NCBI RefSeq assembly: GCF_000732725.1
Contig: NZ_JPNB01000001.1
Location: forward strand, 1,550,001-1,614,000
DNA from: Kineothrix alysoides
Lineage (GTDB): Bacteria; Bacillota; Clostridia; Lachnospirales; Lachnospiraceae
Direction: 5' to 3'
Length of the DNA: 64,000 bases
Of this stretch, positions 43,967-53,707 are shown piece after piece. The notes under the pieces are model-generated. The model saw only the letters and a program-made list of their open reading frames with translations. It ran no database searches and was not told where the DNA came from. A program made the translations under genes and the position numbers. The first letter of the stretch is position 1. Each line of letters starts with the position of its first letter.

Positions 43967-45268
43967 TCAATGCAGCAGCATATTCTCAATAAAAATGCCG
44001 TATCCGCTGGTCGCGTCCTGAACGAGCACATGGGTTACCGCTCCGATTATTTTTCCATTCTGCACAATGGGTGAGCCACTCATTCCCTGTATGATTCCTC
44101 CTGTTAAAGAAAGCAGCTCCTGATCCGTGATCCGAAGAACGATGCCTCTGTTAATGTTGTCGTTATTCAAATGCACCTCCAGTATCTCTATATCATAATA
44201 CTTTGGCTCTCCTTCAATACTGCAGATAATTTGTGCCGGTCCCTTTTTAATCTCCTGCTTTAAACCGATGGGAAGCTCTCCAAAGGGCACCTGTGCTTTT
44301 AACTGGTCATTACAGTAACCGAATATGCCCTCCGATGTGTTTTCGGTTATCTGCCCTATGATCTTTGAATCATCGTATTCGATATATCCCGTCAACTCCC
44401 CGGGAGAGCCGTTGCTCCCTCTCGTAATGCCCACAATTTCTGTCTGATACAGCCTGCCTTCTTCCAGATTCATGAGCGTGCTCGTATCTACGTCATTTAT
44501 TCCGTGTCCTAATGCTCCGAAGCCGGAACCTTCATTTAAGTAGGTCATCGTTCCTACCCCTTGCGCGTTATCCCTGATCCATACGCCAATTTTATAATCT
44601 CCGGCCTGATTCGTCTCAGGCCTTACCTTCAGCGTGAGTATCTCTTCTTCTCTCTTTACCGTAAGAACCATCTCCTGCCCTTCGGAATGCTTTACCATAT
44701 CCACAAAGGCCGTCTTACTAGTTACCTTCTCCTCATTGACCTGCGTGATATAGTCTCCCGATTGCAAAATATATTGAGAGGGAGAATACTTCTGTCCGTC
44801 CTCCCCGGTGAATTCCCCTATGCCGATTACCAAAACCCCCTCTGTCTTCACATAAATACCGATGGGTATTCCTGCCGGTATTAGCGTCTTATCCTGAATT
44901 ACCTGAATATCTACCGTCTTAAGCGGGATAATTCCAAACAACTTCAAATCCAGTACATATTTATTGATCTCATTGGCTTTAAGGGTTACTGGTTTAGCCA
45001 AATCTATGTGAATACTGTCTCTGGGGATATTGGATGCCGTAAGCCCGCTTACCTCTATGGCGTCCTTATACAGATTTCCCGAAGCGGGAAGCTGTAAATC
45101 CAACGTTTGATCCACGCCGGCTTTTATTTTAATATTGGAAGGCACCATTTTCCATAAAGTAAAATAGCAGGTGCAAATGAGTGCGGCCGTGCTGCAAAAC
45201 AGCGCAAGGTACAGAAATATTCTATAATTACCGATTCTGTCTCTCTTTTTATCTTTTAAGCTCTTCAA
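43967..45268 (-). CDS. spoIVB: SpoIVB serine peptidase
   Basis: Made in the forespore, it cleaves SpoIVFA to trigger sigma-K activation in Bacillus. An N-terminal membrane anchor (about 16-38) is followed by a PDZ domain (about 140-215). The S55 peptidase domain keeps a full triad by spacing with Bacillus: H255 (GALGHGIND), D382 (ITDQELL) and S397 (QGMSGSP). The 433 residues are full length. The start appears to be TTG with AAGGA 9 bases upstream. Its intact state contrasts with the adjacent spo0A. Confidence 0.93.
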   Translation of the reverse strand: MKSLKDKKRDRIGNYRIFLYLALFCSTAALICTCYFTLWKMVPSNIKIKAGVDQTLDLQLPASGNLYKDAIEVSGLTASNIPRDSIHIDLAKPVTLKANEINKYVLDLKLFGIIPLKTVDIQVIQDKTLIPAGIPIGIYVKTEGVLVIGIGEFTGEDGQKYSPSQYILQSGDYITQVNEEKVTSKTAFVDMVKHSEGQEMVLTVKREEEILTLKVRPETNQAGDYKIGVWIRDNAQGVGTMTYLNEGSGFGALGHGINDVDTSTLMNLEEGRLYQTEIVGITRGSNGSPGELTGYIEYDDSKIIGQITENTSEGIFGYCNDQLKAQVPFGELPIGLKQEIKKGPAQIICSIEGEPKYYDIEILEVHLNNDNINRGIVLRITDQELLSLTGGIIQGMSGSPIVQNGKIIGAVTHVLVQDATSGYGIFIENMLLH

Positions 45269-45323
45269 GTCCTCACATCCTTTCGTCGTTCGCAGCCAAA
45301 CGATAAATGATTTCTAAACAAAC

Positions 45324-45379
45324 GAGGGATGTATCCTATATGAAATTCCTTCCGAAATTCCACATGACATACATCCCTC
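45324..45379. terminator. Large hairpin after recN
   Basis: GAGGGATGTAT (45324-45334) and ATACATCCCTC (45369-45379) form an 11-bp stem about 30 bases past the recN stop. The 34-base loop contains GAAATTCC twice as a direct repeat. The T-run is poor, so it may end recN transcription or act as another structure. Confidence 0.5.
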
Positions 45380-45409
45380 TTAGTATGTGATAAACTTGCA
45401 CATTTTACT

Positions 45410-47095
45410 TTAGTATTGTTTTGTATTTCTTGCCAAATCTTTCATTTCTTTTGCATTTTGAAGCGCTGCCTCCGTAAGTCTGTCGCCTCCCAGCATTCTG
45501 GCCAGCTCCTTCAGGCTATCCTGCCCTGCAATTTTATTTATGGTAGTAACTGTCCGTTCTCCTTTTTCACTTTTTTCTATTAAAAAATGAACATCTGCTC
45601 TCGCTGCAATCTGCGGAAGATGAGTAATACAAATGACCTGATGGGACATTCCTAAGATTCCCAGCTTTTCGGAAACCTTCCATGCAGTCTTTCCGCTGAT
45701 TCCAGTGTCTATTTCATCAAAAATCAAAGTCTGGATATCGTCCTTATCCGCAAGAACGGTCTTAAGAGCCAGCATGATTCTGGAAAGCTCACCGCCGCTG
45801 GCCACCTGGCTCAAAGGCTTCATCGCCTCTCCTCTGTTGGTGGATATCACGAACTCCACATCGTCATAACCGTCTGCAGTCATATTCCCGCTGTCAGGCC
45901 TAACCTGTATCTCAAACTCTACATTTTCAAAATTTAAATCTAACAATGCTTTTTTCAGGCTCGCAGTAAGTTCTTTCGCATACTTTTTGCGAACAGCAGA
46001 AGCTTTCTGGCATAGAGCGGCCAGCTCTTCCTTTAGCTTTTCGTATTCGGTAAGCTTCCCTGAGCGGTAAGCTTCGTAATTTTCCAATACACTTAGTTTT
46101 TCTTCTCCGGCTTCTTTATATTCGAATATTTCCTTTATATCATTTCCATATTTTGACTTCAAATGATTCATTAAATTCAGACGGCTTTCCGTATGTACGA
46201 AGTCCTCCTCGTCGAACTCCAAATCCTCCAGATAATCCTTTATGGTACGGTTGAAATCGTTCAAAATACCGTCTATATCCTGAAGCTGTCCCTCCATGTC
46301 GGACAGTGCTTCGTCATAATTGCTTACGCCCTTTATTTCCTTAAGAGCCCTTCCTATATTTTCTCCGGCGCTCTCCTCCTCATCATAGCCTGTCAGACGA
46401 TAGACGCAGGAAACTGCTTCCTTTATTTTACGTCCATTGGTCATCAAGCGGTACTGCTTCTCCAGAAGAACGTCCTCACCTGCCGAAAGGGACGCATCCT
46501 CGATCTCATTTATTTCGAAGCGAAGTAAAGAGGCCTCTTTTTCTCTCGCTGTTTCGTCAGCGTTCAGTTCCTTCAGTTCTCTTCCAACTTGTTGATAGTT
46601 ATTATATTTCTCTCTGATCTCACTTTTAATCTTTGCAAGAGCTGCCCCTGCATAGCCGTCCAAAATTTCTTTATGCTTCTTCGTCTGAAGAAGGGACTGG
46701 TGCTCATGCTGTCCGTGGATATCCAAGAGAACACCTGCAATTTCCTGAAGCTGCCTCGTTCCTACCGTTTCCCCGCACACCTTGCATACGCTTCTGCCTG
46801 CCATTATTTTCCTCTGTATGAGCAGCATATCATCCTCCTCAGGGAAAATATCCATTTTCTTCAATTCCTCTTTTTGTCCGTCATCCAGTCTGAACGTCAA
46901 TTCAATCAAAGCGTACTCTGCTCCCGTACGAATCAAGTCCTTATCCGCCTTGGCACCAAGCGCAAGGTTCACGGAACCGATAATAATCGATTTTCCCGCT
47001 CCGGTCTCACCGGTCAGAATATTAAGACCTTCCTCGAAGCAGACTTCCTCTTCATCGATCAAAGCCAGATTTTTCACATGCAAACTTGCTAACAT
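45410..47095 (-). CDS. recN: DNA repair protein RecN
   Basis: This SMC-like ATPase is involved in double-strand break repair. The Walker A LTGETGAGKSI and the start MLASLHVKNLALIDE are typical. Central coiled coils (about 150-370) are followed by the signature VASGGELSRIMLALK and Walker B TLIFDEIDTGISG. AGGAG lies before the ATG at 47095 (561 residues). It belongs to the tlyA-nadK-argR-recN block. Confidence 0.95.
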   Translation of the reverse strand: MLASLHVKNLALIDEEEVCFEEGLNILTGETGAGKSIIIGSVNLALGAKADKDLIRTGAEYALIELTFRLDDGQKEELKKMDIFPEEDDMLLIQRKIMAGRSVCKVCGETVGTRQLQEIAGVLLDIHGQHEHQSLLQTKKHKEILDGYAGAALAKIKSEIREKYNNYQQVGRELKELNADETAREKEASLLRFEINEIEDASLSAGEDVLLEKQYRLMTNGRKIKEAVSCVYRLTGYDEEESAGENIGRALKEIKGVSNYDEALSDMEGQLQDIDGILNDFNRTIKDYLEDLEFDEEDFVHTESRLNLMNHLKSKYGNDIKEIFEYKEAGEEKLSVLENYEAYRSGKLTEYEKLKEELAALCQKASAVRKKYAKELTASLKKALLDLNFENVEFEIQVRPDSGNMTADGYDDVEFVISTNRGEAMKPLSQVASGGELSRIMLALKTVLADKDDIQTLIFDEIDTGISGKTAWKVSEKLGILGMSHQVICITHLPQIAARADVHFLIEKSEKGERTVTTINKIAGQDSLKELARMLGGDRLTEAALQNAKEMKDLARNTKQY

Positions 47096-47155
47096 CTTCC
47101 TACTCCTTATTTGCCAGAAGCAAACATCATAACACATGAGGCTTTAGGCCTGCGG

Positions 47156-47608
47156 CTAATTTCCTATCATTTTTCGTATTTTATCCATCACGATAACCGT
47201 GTCGTCCACAGTCCTTATGGCCATCATAATCGTATCGTCGCCCGCGATAGAACCTACAATCTCTTTCAGTTTCATAGCGTCGATTGCGGCAGCAACCGCC
47301 ATCGCCATGCCGGAGACAGTCTTAATAACGAGAATATTCTGTGCCATATCCATGGAAACAAAGCCGTCCCGCAGCACTCTGATAAATTTCTCTCCTAGGT
47401 GGCTGTCGTCCTGCCTAAACACCACATATTTTTGTTTTCCGTCCCCGGTAGGGATTTTCGACAGTTTCAGTTCTCTTATATCCCTCGAAACGGTGGCCTG
47501 CGTCACGGCGAATCCCGCCTCCTTCAGCTTGTCCGCCAGCTCATCCTGCGTCTCTATATTATAATTCTCGATGATTTCGACGATTTTACCATGTCTGCTC
47601 TTTTTCAT
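47156..47608 (-). CDS. argR: Arginine repressor
   Basis: It represses arginine biosynthesis when arginine is bound. The N-terminal winged helix (HGKIVEIIENYNIETQDELADKLKEAGFAVTQATVSRDIRELKL) and the C-terminal hexamer/ligand domain with GSIAGDDTIMMA are complete in 150 residues. It lies between nadK and recN. Confidence 0.95.
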   Translation of the reverse strand: MKKSRHGKIVEIIENYNIETQDELADKLKEAGFAVTQATVSRDIRELKLSKIPTGDGKQKYVVFRQDDSHLGEKFIRVLRDGFVSMDMAQNILVIKTVSGMAMAVAAAIDAMKLKEIVGSIAGDDTIMMAIRTVDDTVIVMDKIRKMIGN

Positions 47609-47658
47609 ACCTTTTATCTGCTCCTTTCAAGCCAGACAGTCTATACTGCCCGTACTCT

Positions 47659-48522
47659 TTAATCGCTCATTTTCTTATGCAATACTTCTAAAAAGCTGAC
47701 CTTGCTCAATTTCACAATATCGGTCGTCTTTGCCGCCCTTTTTACTTCCACTCTGTCTCCGGTATATAAAGTAAGTTTATGACTCCCGTCAAAGTTCACT
47801 TCTACCTGCTGTACGGAATCCTCTCTGCCGGACACAATTTCTATCTCTATCTCATCTTCAGGTGCTAAAACTATGCTTCTCGTATTCAAGGTATGAGGGC
47901 AAATGGGAGTTACCAGCAAAAGTTTCGCCTTAGGCTCCACAATCGGACCTCCTGCGGACATATTATAGCCGGTAGAGCCGGTGGGCGTTGCAACGATTAC
48001 TCCATCCGCGTTATACCTGTTTAAAAATTGCCCGTTCACATAGAGGTTAAATTTAATGATTTGAAGACTTCCGCTCCTCGTTATGACAATATCGTTCAGG
48101 GCATAGGAATCTTTCCTGTCATAATCCAGAATTCCATTCTCCTTATGGAGGTTTTTATGGAATTCGTTCCTTATTACCCTCCCGCTTAGCATCATCCGCT
48201 GCTCGATTCCGTATTCGCCCTTTAATAGCTGCTCTAAGGCCGCCTCCAGCCCAACTTCTTCTACCTCAGCCAGATAACCGAGAGTGCCCAGATTGATACC
48301 GAGAAGAGGCGTATCCCTATCGATCATATCTCTGGCCGCCTGAAGGAGAGTCCCATCTCCTCCCAGCACAAGCACACAGTCCGCGTCCGCGGGTATTCCA
48401 TCCCCGCCTATGCTGCACCTTTTACCGTGGGCCTCCAGATATTTCCTAATATAGTTTGTCTTCTCCAAATTACAATCTTTATGATTGTTCGCAATAATAT
48501 AAAAATGTTCCATACCTTCCAT
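47659..48522 (-). CDS. nadK: NAD kinase
   Basis: It makes NADP from NAD. The GGDGT motif (VLVLGGDGTLLQAA), GINLGTLGYLAEVE, the NE/D-type LNDIVI and the glycine-rich TPTGSTGYNMSAGGPIVEP are visible. The 287 residues fit. A second ATG three codons in is also possible. The gene starts 5 bases after tlyA. Confidence 0.94.
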   Translation of the reverse strand: MEGMEHFYIIANNHKDCNLEKTNYIRKYLEAHGKRCSIGGDGIPADADCVLVLGGDGTLLQAARDMIDRDTPLLGINLGTLGYLAEVEEVGLEAALEQLLKGEYGIEQRMMLSGRVIRNEFHKNLHKENGILDYDRKDSYALNDIVITRSGSLQIIKFNLYVNGQFLNRYNADGVIVATPTGSTGYNMSAGGPIVEPKAKLLLVTPICPHTLNTRSIVLAPEDEIEIEIVSGREDSVQQVEVNFDGSHKLTLYTGDRVEVKRAAKTTDIVKLSKVSFLEVLHKKMSD

Positions 48523-48527
48523 ACTCT

Positions 48528-49337
48528 CTACAATTCCCGATGTGCTTCCCTTACTGTTTCTGTGATTCTTTCTTTTTCTTCCTGCACAGCCTTAAGCTTC
48601 TCTTCCTCTTTTTCGATATACAGCAGATATTCTATATTGCCCTCCGGCCCCTTGACCGGAGAATATTGAAGTCCCAGAATGTGAAAACCAACAGATACGG
48701 CATAATCCATCACCTTCTCGATTACCTCTTCGTGAATTTCCGGTTCCCTGACGACTCCTTTTTTTCCTACCTTCTCTTTGCCCGCTTCGAACTGCGGCTT
48801 TATCAGACATACCATCCGCCCGTTCTCCTTTAGCAAATCCCTGGCGGGAACCAGTATCTTTGTCAAGGATATGAAGGATACATCCACCGAAGCAAAATCG
48901 AGAATATCTCCGATATCTTCCGGCTTCACATAGCGGAAGTTGGTCTTTTCCATACACACTACCCGTTCGTCGTTTCTAAGCTTCCAGTCCAACTGTCCGT
49001 GGCCTACGTCTACGGAATATACTTTCACCGCACCGTTTTGCAGCATGCAATCTGTAAAACCGCCCGTGGAGGCTCCGATATCCATGCAAATCATACCTTC
49101 CAACGAAATATCGAAGGACTGAATCGCTTTTTCCAGCTTCAGGCCTCCTCTGCTCACATATTTGAGCACGCTCCCTTTTACCTCGATATGCGATTTCTCC
49201 TCTTCGAAAGAGGTCCCGGCCTTGTCTTCCCTCTGCCCATTCACGAAAACGTTTCCTGACATAATAATCGCTTTCGCCTTTTCCCTGGACTGGGCATATC
49301 CTAACTTGACCAGAAGAACATCCAAACGCTCTTTCAT
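48528..49337 (-). CDS. tlyA: TlyA family rRNA 2'-O-methyltransferase
   Basis: It contains an N-terminal S4 RNA-binding domain (MKERLDVLLVKLGYAQSREKAKAIIMSGNVFVNG) and an FtsJ-like Rossmann methyltransferase domain (MDIGASTGGFTDCMLQNGA, VYSVDVGHGQLDWKLR, FISLTKILVPARDLL, CLIKPQFEAGKEKVGKKGVV). In actinobacteria TlyA methylates 16S/23S rRNA. In Firmicutes the target is less certain. The 269 residues match. It heads the nadK-argR-recN block. Confidence 0.92.
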   Translation of the reverse strand: MKERLDVLLVKLGYAQSREKAKAIIMSGNVFVNGQREDKAGTSFEEEKSHIEVKGSVLKYVSRGGLKLEKAIQSFDISLEGMICMDIGASTGGFTDCMLQNGAVKVYSVDVGHGQLDWKLRNDERVVCMEKTNFRYVKPEDIGDILDFASVDVSFISLTKILVPARDLLKENGRMVCLIKPQFEAGKEKVGKKGVVREPEIHEEVIEKVMDYAVSVGFHILGLQYSPVKGPEGNIEYLLYIEKEEEKLKAVQEEKERITETVREAHREL

Positions 49338-49383
49338 CCTTCGCCCTTCCTCATTCCATTGCCATTTGTCCTTCGGCTTCCTG

Positions 49384-49500
49384 ACAATAAGTATTTACAG
49401 TTCAGCCTTCGGCTAAACTGCAACATATATGCACACAAAATACGATAAAACTGCATTTTGGCCTCGCGGTATTGAAGGCTGAACTGTTACAATAAGTATT
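49384..49500. mobile_element. MITE-like element with target duplication
   Basis: The element at 49397-49487 (91 bp) has perfect 14-bp terminal inverted repeats, ACAGTTCAGCCTTC and GAAGGCTGAACTGT. It is flanked by a perfect 12-bp direct repeat, ACAATAAGTATT, at 49384-49395 and 49489-49500. It encodes nothing. It lies between the dxs stop and the tlyA start. The related copy is at 4795-4937. No transposase with matching ends is in the window. Confidence 0.8.
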
Positions 49501-49507
49501 CCATTCT

Positions 49508-51376
49508 TTACTTCAGTACCGCATATTCTGTAATAATACGCTTTACGACGGAATCGGCATCTATGCCGATTTCCTGCCTCAAAAGGTCCACATTGCCGTG
49601 CTCCACATATTCATCAGGAATTGTCACCGTAAGCAGCATCTTGCCGATTTCCTTCCGGTCCATGAATTCTCTGACTTTCTCTCCAAAGCCTCCGCTGGCC
49701 ACATTCTCCTCCATCGTTACGAAGAGCTTGTGCTCCGCCGCAGCTTCCTCTATCAGCTCCTCATCAATAGGTTTAACGAACCTGGCATTTACCAGTGAAC
49801 AAGAATATCCCTTCTCCTTTAATTCCGTCCTCACCTGCTCCGCCACCTTCACCATACTGCCTACCGCAAGAAGGCAGATATCCTCTTCCTCGTAGAGATA
49901 TTCTCCTTTTCCATATATGATAGGCGCCCGGTATTCCTTCAGCCCGTCATAAGCCTCTCCTCTCGGATAGCGCAAAGCTATGGGGGCCTCGAAGCCTACT
50001 GCGAACTTCATCATATCGGACAGCTCCCACTTATTCTTAGGCGCCATAATATGCATATTAGGTATGGAGGAAAGGTAGGACAGGTCGAAAATACCTTGAT
50101 GCGTTTCGCCATCGCTTCCTACAAGTCCTGCCCTGTCGATAGCAAAAACTACCGGCAGATTCTGTATGCAAACGTCATGCAGTACCTGGTCGTAAGCCCT
50201 CTGCAAAAAGGAAGAATAAATAGCCACGATAGGCTTGAGCCCTCCCGCTGCTAAACCCGCCGCAAAGGTAACCGCATGCTCCTCAGCAATCCCCACGTCA
50301 AAAAAGCGGTCGGGATACATGTTTTTGAACCGTTTTAGCCCGGTTCCGTCGGGCATAGCCGCCGTAATTGCCACTACCTTTTCATCCCGCTGCCCCAGCT
50401 TCGTCATTACCGTAGAGAAAATGTCCGTATAATTTGCTTTCGTCCTTGAGCGAAGGGGAAGCCCCGTCTCCACATCGAAGGGCTCTGCCCCGTGAAATCT
50501 TGCCGGATGCCGCTCTGCAGGCTCATAGCCTTTTCCCTTTTCGGTAATTACATGGATGAGTACGGACTTCTTTATCTTCTTCGCTTCCTGGAATACGCGC
50601 ACCATCTGGCCGATATTATGTCCGTCCACCGGCCCTAAATAAGTAATTCCCATATCCTCGAAAAACATCCCGGGAATGACCAACTGCTTGAAGCTGTTCT
50701 TCGCCCTTCGGATGAACTTTACCATTTGGTCTCCATATTTAGGCATGTCCTTTAACGTATTATATACGCCGTCCCTCAAATCCAAATAGCTTCCCGCAGT
50801 GCGGACATTATTCAAGTACCTCGACACTCCTCCAACATTTTCAGAGATGGACATGTTGTTATCATTTAAGATTATCATGAAATTGGTTTCCTGTCTCGCG
50901 GCATTGTTCAGCGCCTCGTAAGCCATTCCTCCTGTTAAAGAGCCGTCCCCGATAACGGAAACCACAGTATGTTTCTCGCCGTTTATATCTCTGGCCTTCA
51001 CCAGTCCTAATCCGGCCGATATGGAGGTAGAGCTGTGCCCTGTATCGAAGCTGTCACAGTTGCTCTCCTTACGTTTGGGAAAACCACTCATTCCGCCGTA
51101 TTTGCGCAATGTTTCAAAACCGTCTCTTCTTCCGGTCAATAACTTATGAGTATAGGACTGATGCCCTACATCCCATATTATTTTATCCTCTGGAAGCTTT
51201 AACGAAAGATGAAGCGCCATAGTAAGCTCCACAGCTCCCAAATTGGAGCCCAGATGACCGCCCGTCACACTTATCTTTTCAATCAAAAATTCCCTAATTT
51301 CCTCCGCCAGTGCCGGATAATCCTTTTCATCGATATTTTTAATATCGTTAACCGTCCGAATATTGTCTAACAGCAT
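49508..51376 (-). CDS. dxs: 1-deoxy-D-xylulose-5-phosphate synthase
   Basis: It catalyses the first step of the MEP isoprenoid pathway. The thiamine-diphosphate motif runs from VIGDGSLTGGMAYEALNNA to ILNDNNMSIS. The transketolase pyrimidine domain has DVGIAEEHAVTFAAGLA, and HVGHQSYTHKLLTGR is present near residue 70 (as WDVGHQSYTHK). The 622 residues are full length. It lies 13 bases after ispA, within the nusB-xseAB-ispA-dxs-tlyA block. Confidence 0.96.
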   Translation of the reverse strand: MLLDNIRTVNDIKNIDEKDYPALAEEIREFLIEKISVTGGHLGSNLGAVELTMALHLSLKLPEDKIIWDVGHQSYTHKLLTGRRDGFETLRKYGGMSGFPKRKESNCDSFDTGHSSTSISAGLGLVKARDINGEKHTVVSVIGDGSLTGGMAYEALNNAARQETNFMIILNDNNMSISENVGGVSRYLNNVRTAGSYLDLRDGVYNTLKDMPKYGDQMVKFIRRAKNSFKQLVIPGMFFEDMGITYLGPVDGHNIGQMVRVFQEAKKIKKSVLIHVITEKGKGYEPAERHPARFHGAEPFDVETGLPLRSRTKANYTDIFSTVMTKLGQRDEKVVAITAAMPDGTGLKRFKNMYPDRFFDVGIAEEHAVTFAAGLAAGGLKPIVAIYSSFLQRAYDQVLHDVCIQNLPVVFAIDRAGLVGSDGETHQGIFDLSYLSSIPNMHIMAPKNKWELSDMMKFAVGFEAPIALRYPRGEAYDGLKEYRAPIIYGKGEYLYEEEDICLLAVGSMVKVAEQVRTELKEKGYSCSLVNARFVKPIDEELIEEAAAEHKLFVTMEENVASGGFGEKVREFMDRKEIGKMLLTVTIPDEYVEHGNVDLLRQEIGIDADSVVKRIITEYAVLK

Positions 51377-51389
51377 GTCTGCACCTCAT

Positions 51390-52292
51390 CTATTTTTCTC
51401 TGGTAATCAACTGTTTTATCAAGGCTTCCAGAAATTCATTTCTGTTGTCAAAGGAACTTAAAATACCTGCGGCTTCTTCCGAGAGCCTCTCCACCTCTGC
51501 TTTCGCCCGTTCCATCCCGTTCAGCGCAACATATGTGGACTTATGGTTCTTCTCATCGCTTCCCGTCTGTTTGCCCAATACCTCAAGACTGCCGGTAATA
51601 TCCAGAATATCATCCTGAATCTGAAATGCGATACCCACGCTATAGGCACATGTTTCGATTTTCGAAAGTTCCTCGTCTGAGGCTCCAGCTAACGTCGCCC
51701 CTATCATCATAGCACTTTGAATAAGAGCCGCCGTCTTATATCCATAAATGAACAGAAGCTGATCCTGCGTCACCTCGCTGCCTATATTCTCCGCTTCGAT
51801 ATCCGCAGTCTGTCCGCCAATCATGCCAAATATACCTGCCTTGCCTGCCAAAATAGAAAGAGCCCGGTACACCCGTTCCATCCCCTGTGCATTCTCAGTC
51901 CTTGAAAACGCCGTAACCGCCGTCTCGAAGGCGAAATTCAAAAGTGCGTCTCCCGCCAATACTGCCATACCTTCCCCGTAAACAGCATGGGTCGTCTTCC
52001 TTCCCCTCCGATACTCATCATCGTCCATACACGGCAAATCGTCGTGCACCAGAGAATACGTATGTATCATCTCGAGAGCAGCCATAAACGGCTCCTCCAA
52101 ACCTTCTTCTCCATGGAACATTTTATAGGTTTCCTGCAAAAGCATAGGACGAAGCCTTTTTCCACCCGCAAGGATGCTATAGTTCATCGCCTCTATCACC
52201 GTCTTCTGATATCCTTTTTCCTCCGGCAGAAAACGGAGGATGATCTCTTCTATCTGCATGGTCCTCTTTGCCATCTCGTCTTTAAAATTCAT
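51390..52292 (-). CDS. ispA: Polyprenyl (farnesyl) diphosphate synthase
   Basis: It condenses IPP units to farnesyl or geranyl diphosphate. The first aspartate motif (SLVHDDLPCMDDDEYRRGRKT) and second (IAFQIQDDILDITGS) are intact, with GGKRLRP near the N-terminus. The 300 residues fit. It overlaps the end of xseB by 11 bases. Chain length is inferred from the family. Confidence 0.94.
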   Translation of the reverse strand: MNFKDEMAKRTMQIEEIILRFLPEEKGYQKTVIEAMNYSILAGGKRLRPMLLQETYKMFHGEEGLEEPFMAALEMIHTYSLVHDDLPCMDDDEYRRGRKTTHAVYGEGMAVLAGDALLNFAFETAVTAFSRTENAQGMERVYRALSILAGKAGIFGMIGGQTADIEAENIGSEVTQDQLLFIYGYKTAALIQSAMMIGATLAGASDEELSKIETCAYSVGIAFQIQDDILDITGSLEVLGKQTGSDEKNHKSTYVALNGMERAKAEVERLSEEAAGILSSFDNRNEFLEALIKQLITREK

Positions 52293-52497
52293 CTACTTCA
52301 CCATCTTCATTTATCTGAAGCACCTTTTTTTCCACTTTATCAATCTTTTCGTTGCAGTATTTCAGTATATTCATCCCTTCCTTATACACAAGGAAGGAGT
52401 CCTCCAAAGAGATATCTTCGGATTCCAGCTTAGCCACCGCTTCTTCCAGCTCGGAAAATGCTTCCTCTAATGTCAGTTCTTTTTTTTCTTCTCCCAT
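52282..52497 (-). CDS. xseB: Exodeoxyribonuclease VII small subunit
   Basis: A 71-residue helical protein (LTLEEAFSELEEAVAKLESEDISLEDSFLVYKEGMNILKYCNEKIDKVEKKV) that matches XseB. GGAG lies 8 bases before the ATG. It starts inside the 3' end of xseA (25-base overlap), so translation is probably coupled. Confidence 0.94.
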   Translation of the reverse strand: MGEEKKELTLEEAFSELEEAVAKLESEDISLEDSFLVYKEGMNILKYCNEKIDKVEKKVLQINEDGEVDEF

Positions 52498-53696
52498 ACA
52501 ACGTTCTCCTTGTCTACCACCTTAGCTTTGATTAGTCCGTTCTTCACATGGACATGCAGCATATCGCCGATTTTCACGCTATGAATATCCGTCATCGTAC
52601 TGCCCTTTTCATCTGAAACATAGGAAAATCCCTGATTCAGCTTGTCTAATGGCGACAGCCCCTTCAGTCTCTCTATGTAAACTTCCAGTCTATGCCTCTT
52701 CTTGGATACTTTACCGCGCATGGCTTCTTCGATCCTCTCCTCCAGCTTAAGCGCGAGGGTACGCTTTTCCCGAATCTGACCCGCCGGACTCAAATATCTC
52801 AATTTTATTTTCAAATTGTCCAGCCTGCCCTTGTATAAATTCAACTTGTTCCTAAGCAGACGCTTCAATGTATAATCGTAATCTCTAAGCGTTTCTTCAT
52901 ATTTTCTATATTCGTATACTGCCAGCTCCGCTGCCGCAGAGGGCGTTGGTGCGCGCAGATCCGCCACATAATCGGCAATCGTCGTATCCGTCTCATGTCC
53001 TACCGCAGAAATGACCGGCACGCTGCAGTCAAAAATCGCCTGTGCCACCACCTCTTCATTAAATGCCCATAAATCTTCTATGGAGCCGCCTCCACGCCCT
53101 GCGATAATCACATCCGCACCATAATGCTCAAGTGTTCTTATTCCTCTCACTATGGAGGAAGCTGCCTGTTCCCCCTGTACGATAGCCGGATATATCACAA
53201 TCTGCACATAAGGATTTCGCCTGGACGCGATATTGATAATATCTCTTACTGCCGCTCCGGTAGCGGCCGTAACCACTCCCAGCTTTCTTATATATTTAGG
53301 AATCGGCTGCTTATAAGAGCTATCGAACATCCCTCTTTCTTCCAACTCCCTTTTTAATTGCTCAAACCTTTCGTACAAAAGCCCCGCGCCGTCTAATACG
53401 ATCTGCTTGACATAAAGCTGATACTTTCCGTCCCTTTCGTATACATCTATGGTTCCGCCTGCAACTACAGACTGTCCCTCCTGCATCCGAAAAGCAAGAC
53501 CGGAACGGTTCCCTGCAAACATCACACAGGAAATCGTTCCTTTCTCATCCTTTAACGTAAAATAAATATGCCCCGAAGAATGATATTTGCAATTGCTCAC
53601 TTCGCCTCTGACGAACACCGATTGCAACATAAAATCCTGCGTAAACATATTTTTAATATATGAATTTATTTGTGCTACGCTATATACATTCTGCAT
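52473..53696 (-). CDS. xseA: Exodeoxyribonuclease VII large subunit
   Basis: It degrades single-stranded DNA with XseB. The N-terminal OB fold starts VYSVAQINSYIKNMFTQD and contains VRGEVSNCKYHSSGHIYFTLKD. The catalytic domain has TAATGAAVRDIINIASRR and GRGGGSIEDLWAFNEE, and SAVGHETDTTIADYVADLRAPTPSAAAEL follows. A coiled coil follows that. The 407 residues fit. Confidence 0.96.
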   Translation of the reverse strand: MQNVYSVAQINSYIKNMFTQDFMLQSVFVRGEVSNCKYHSSGHIYFTLKDEKGTISCVMFAGNRSGLAFRMQEGQSVVAGGTIDVYERDGKYQLYVKQIVLDGAGLLYERFEQLKRELEERGMFDSSYKQPIPKYIRKLGVVTAATGAAVRDIINIASRRNPYVQIVIYPAIVQGEQAASSIVRGIRTLEHYGADVIIAGRGGGSIEDLWAFNEEVVAQAIFDCSVPVISAVGHETDTTIADYVADLRAPTPSAAAELAVYEYRKYEETLRDYDYTLKRLLRNKLNLYKGRLDNLKIKLRYLSPAGQIREKRTLALKLEERIEEAMRGKVSKKRHRLEVYIERLKGLSPLDKLNQGFSYVSDEKGSTMTDIHSVKIGDMLHVHVKNGLIKAKVVDKENVVWEKKKKN

Positions 53697-53707
53697 AACT
53701 ATCCCGC

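Noticed and set aside
45324-45379. Hairpin with internal direct repeats as a mobile-element remnant
   Set aside because: It has no flanking duplication and no resemblance to the MITE family, so a transcription-related structure is simpler.
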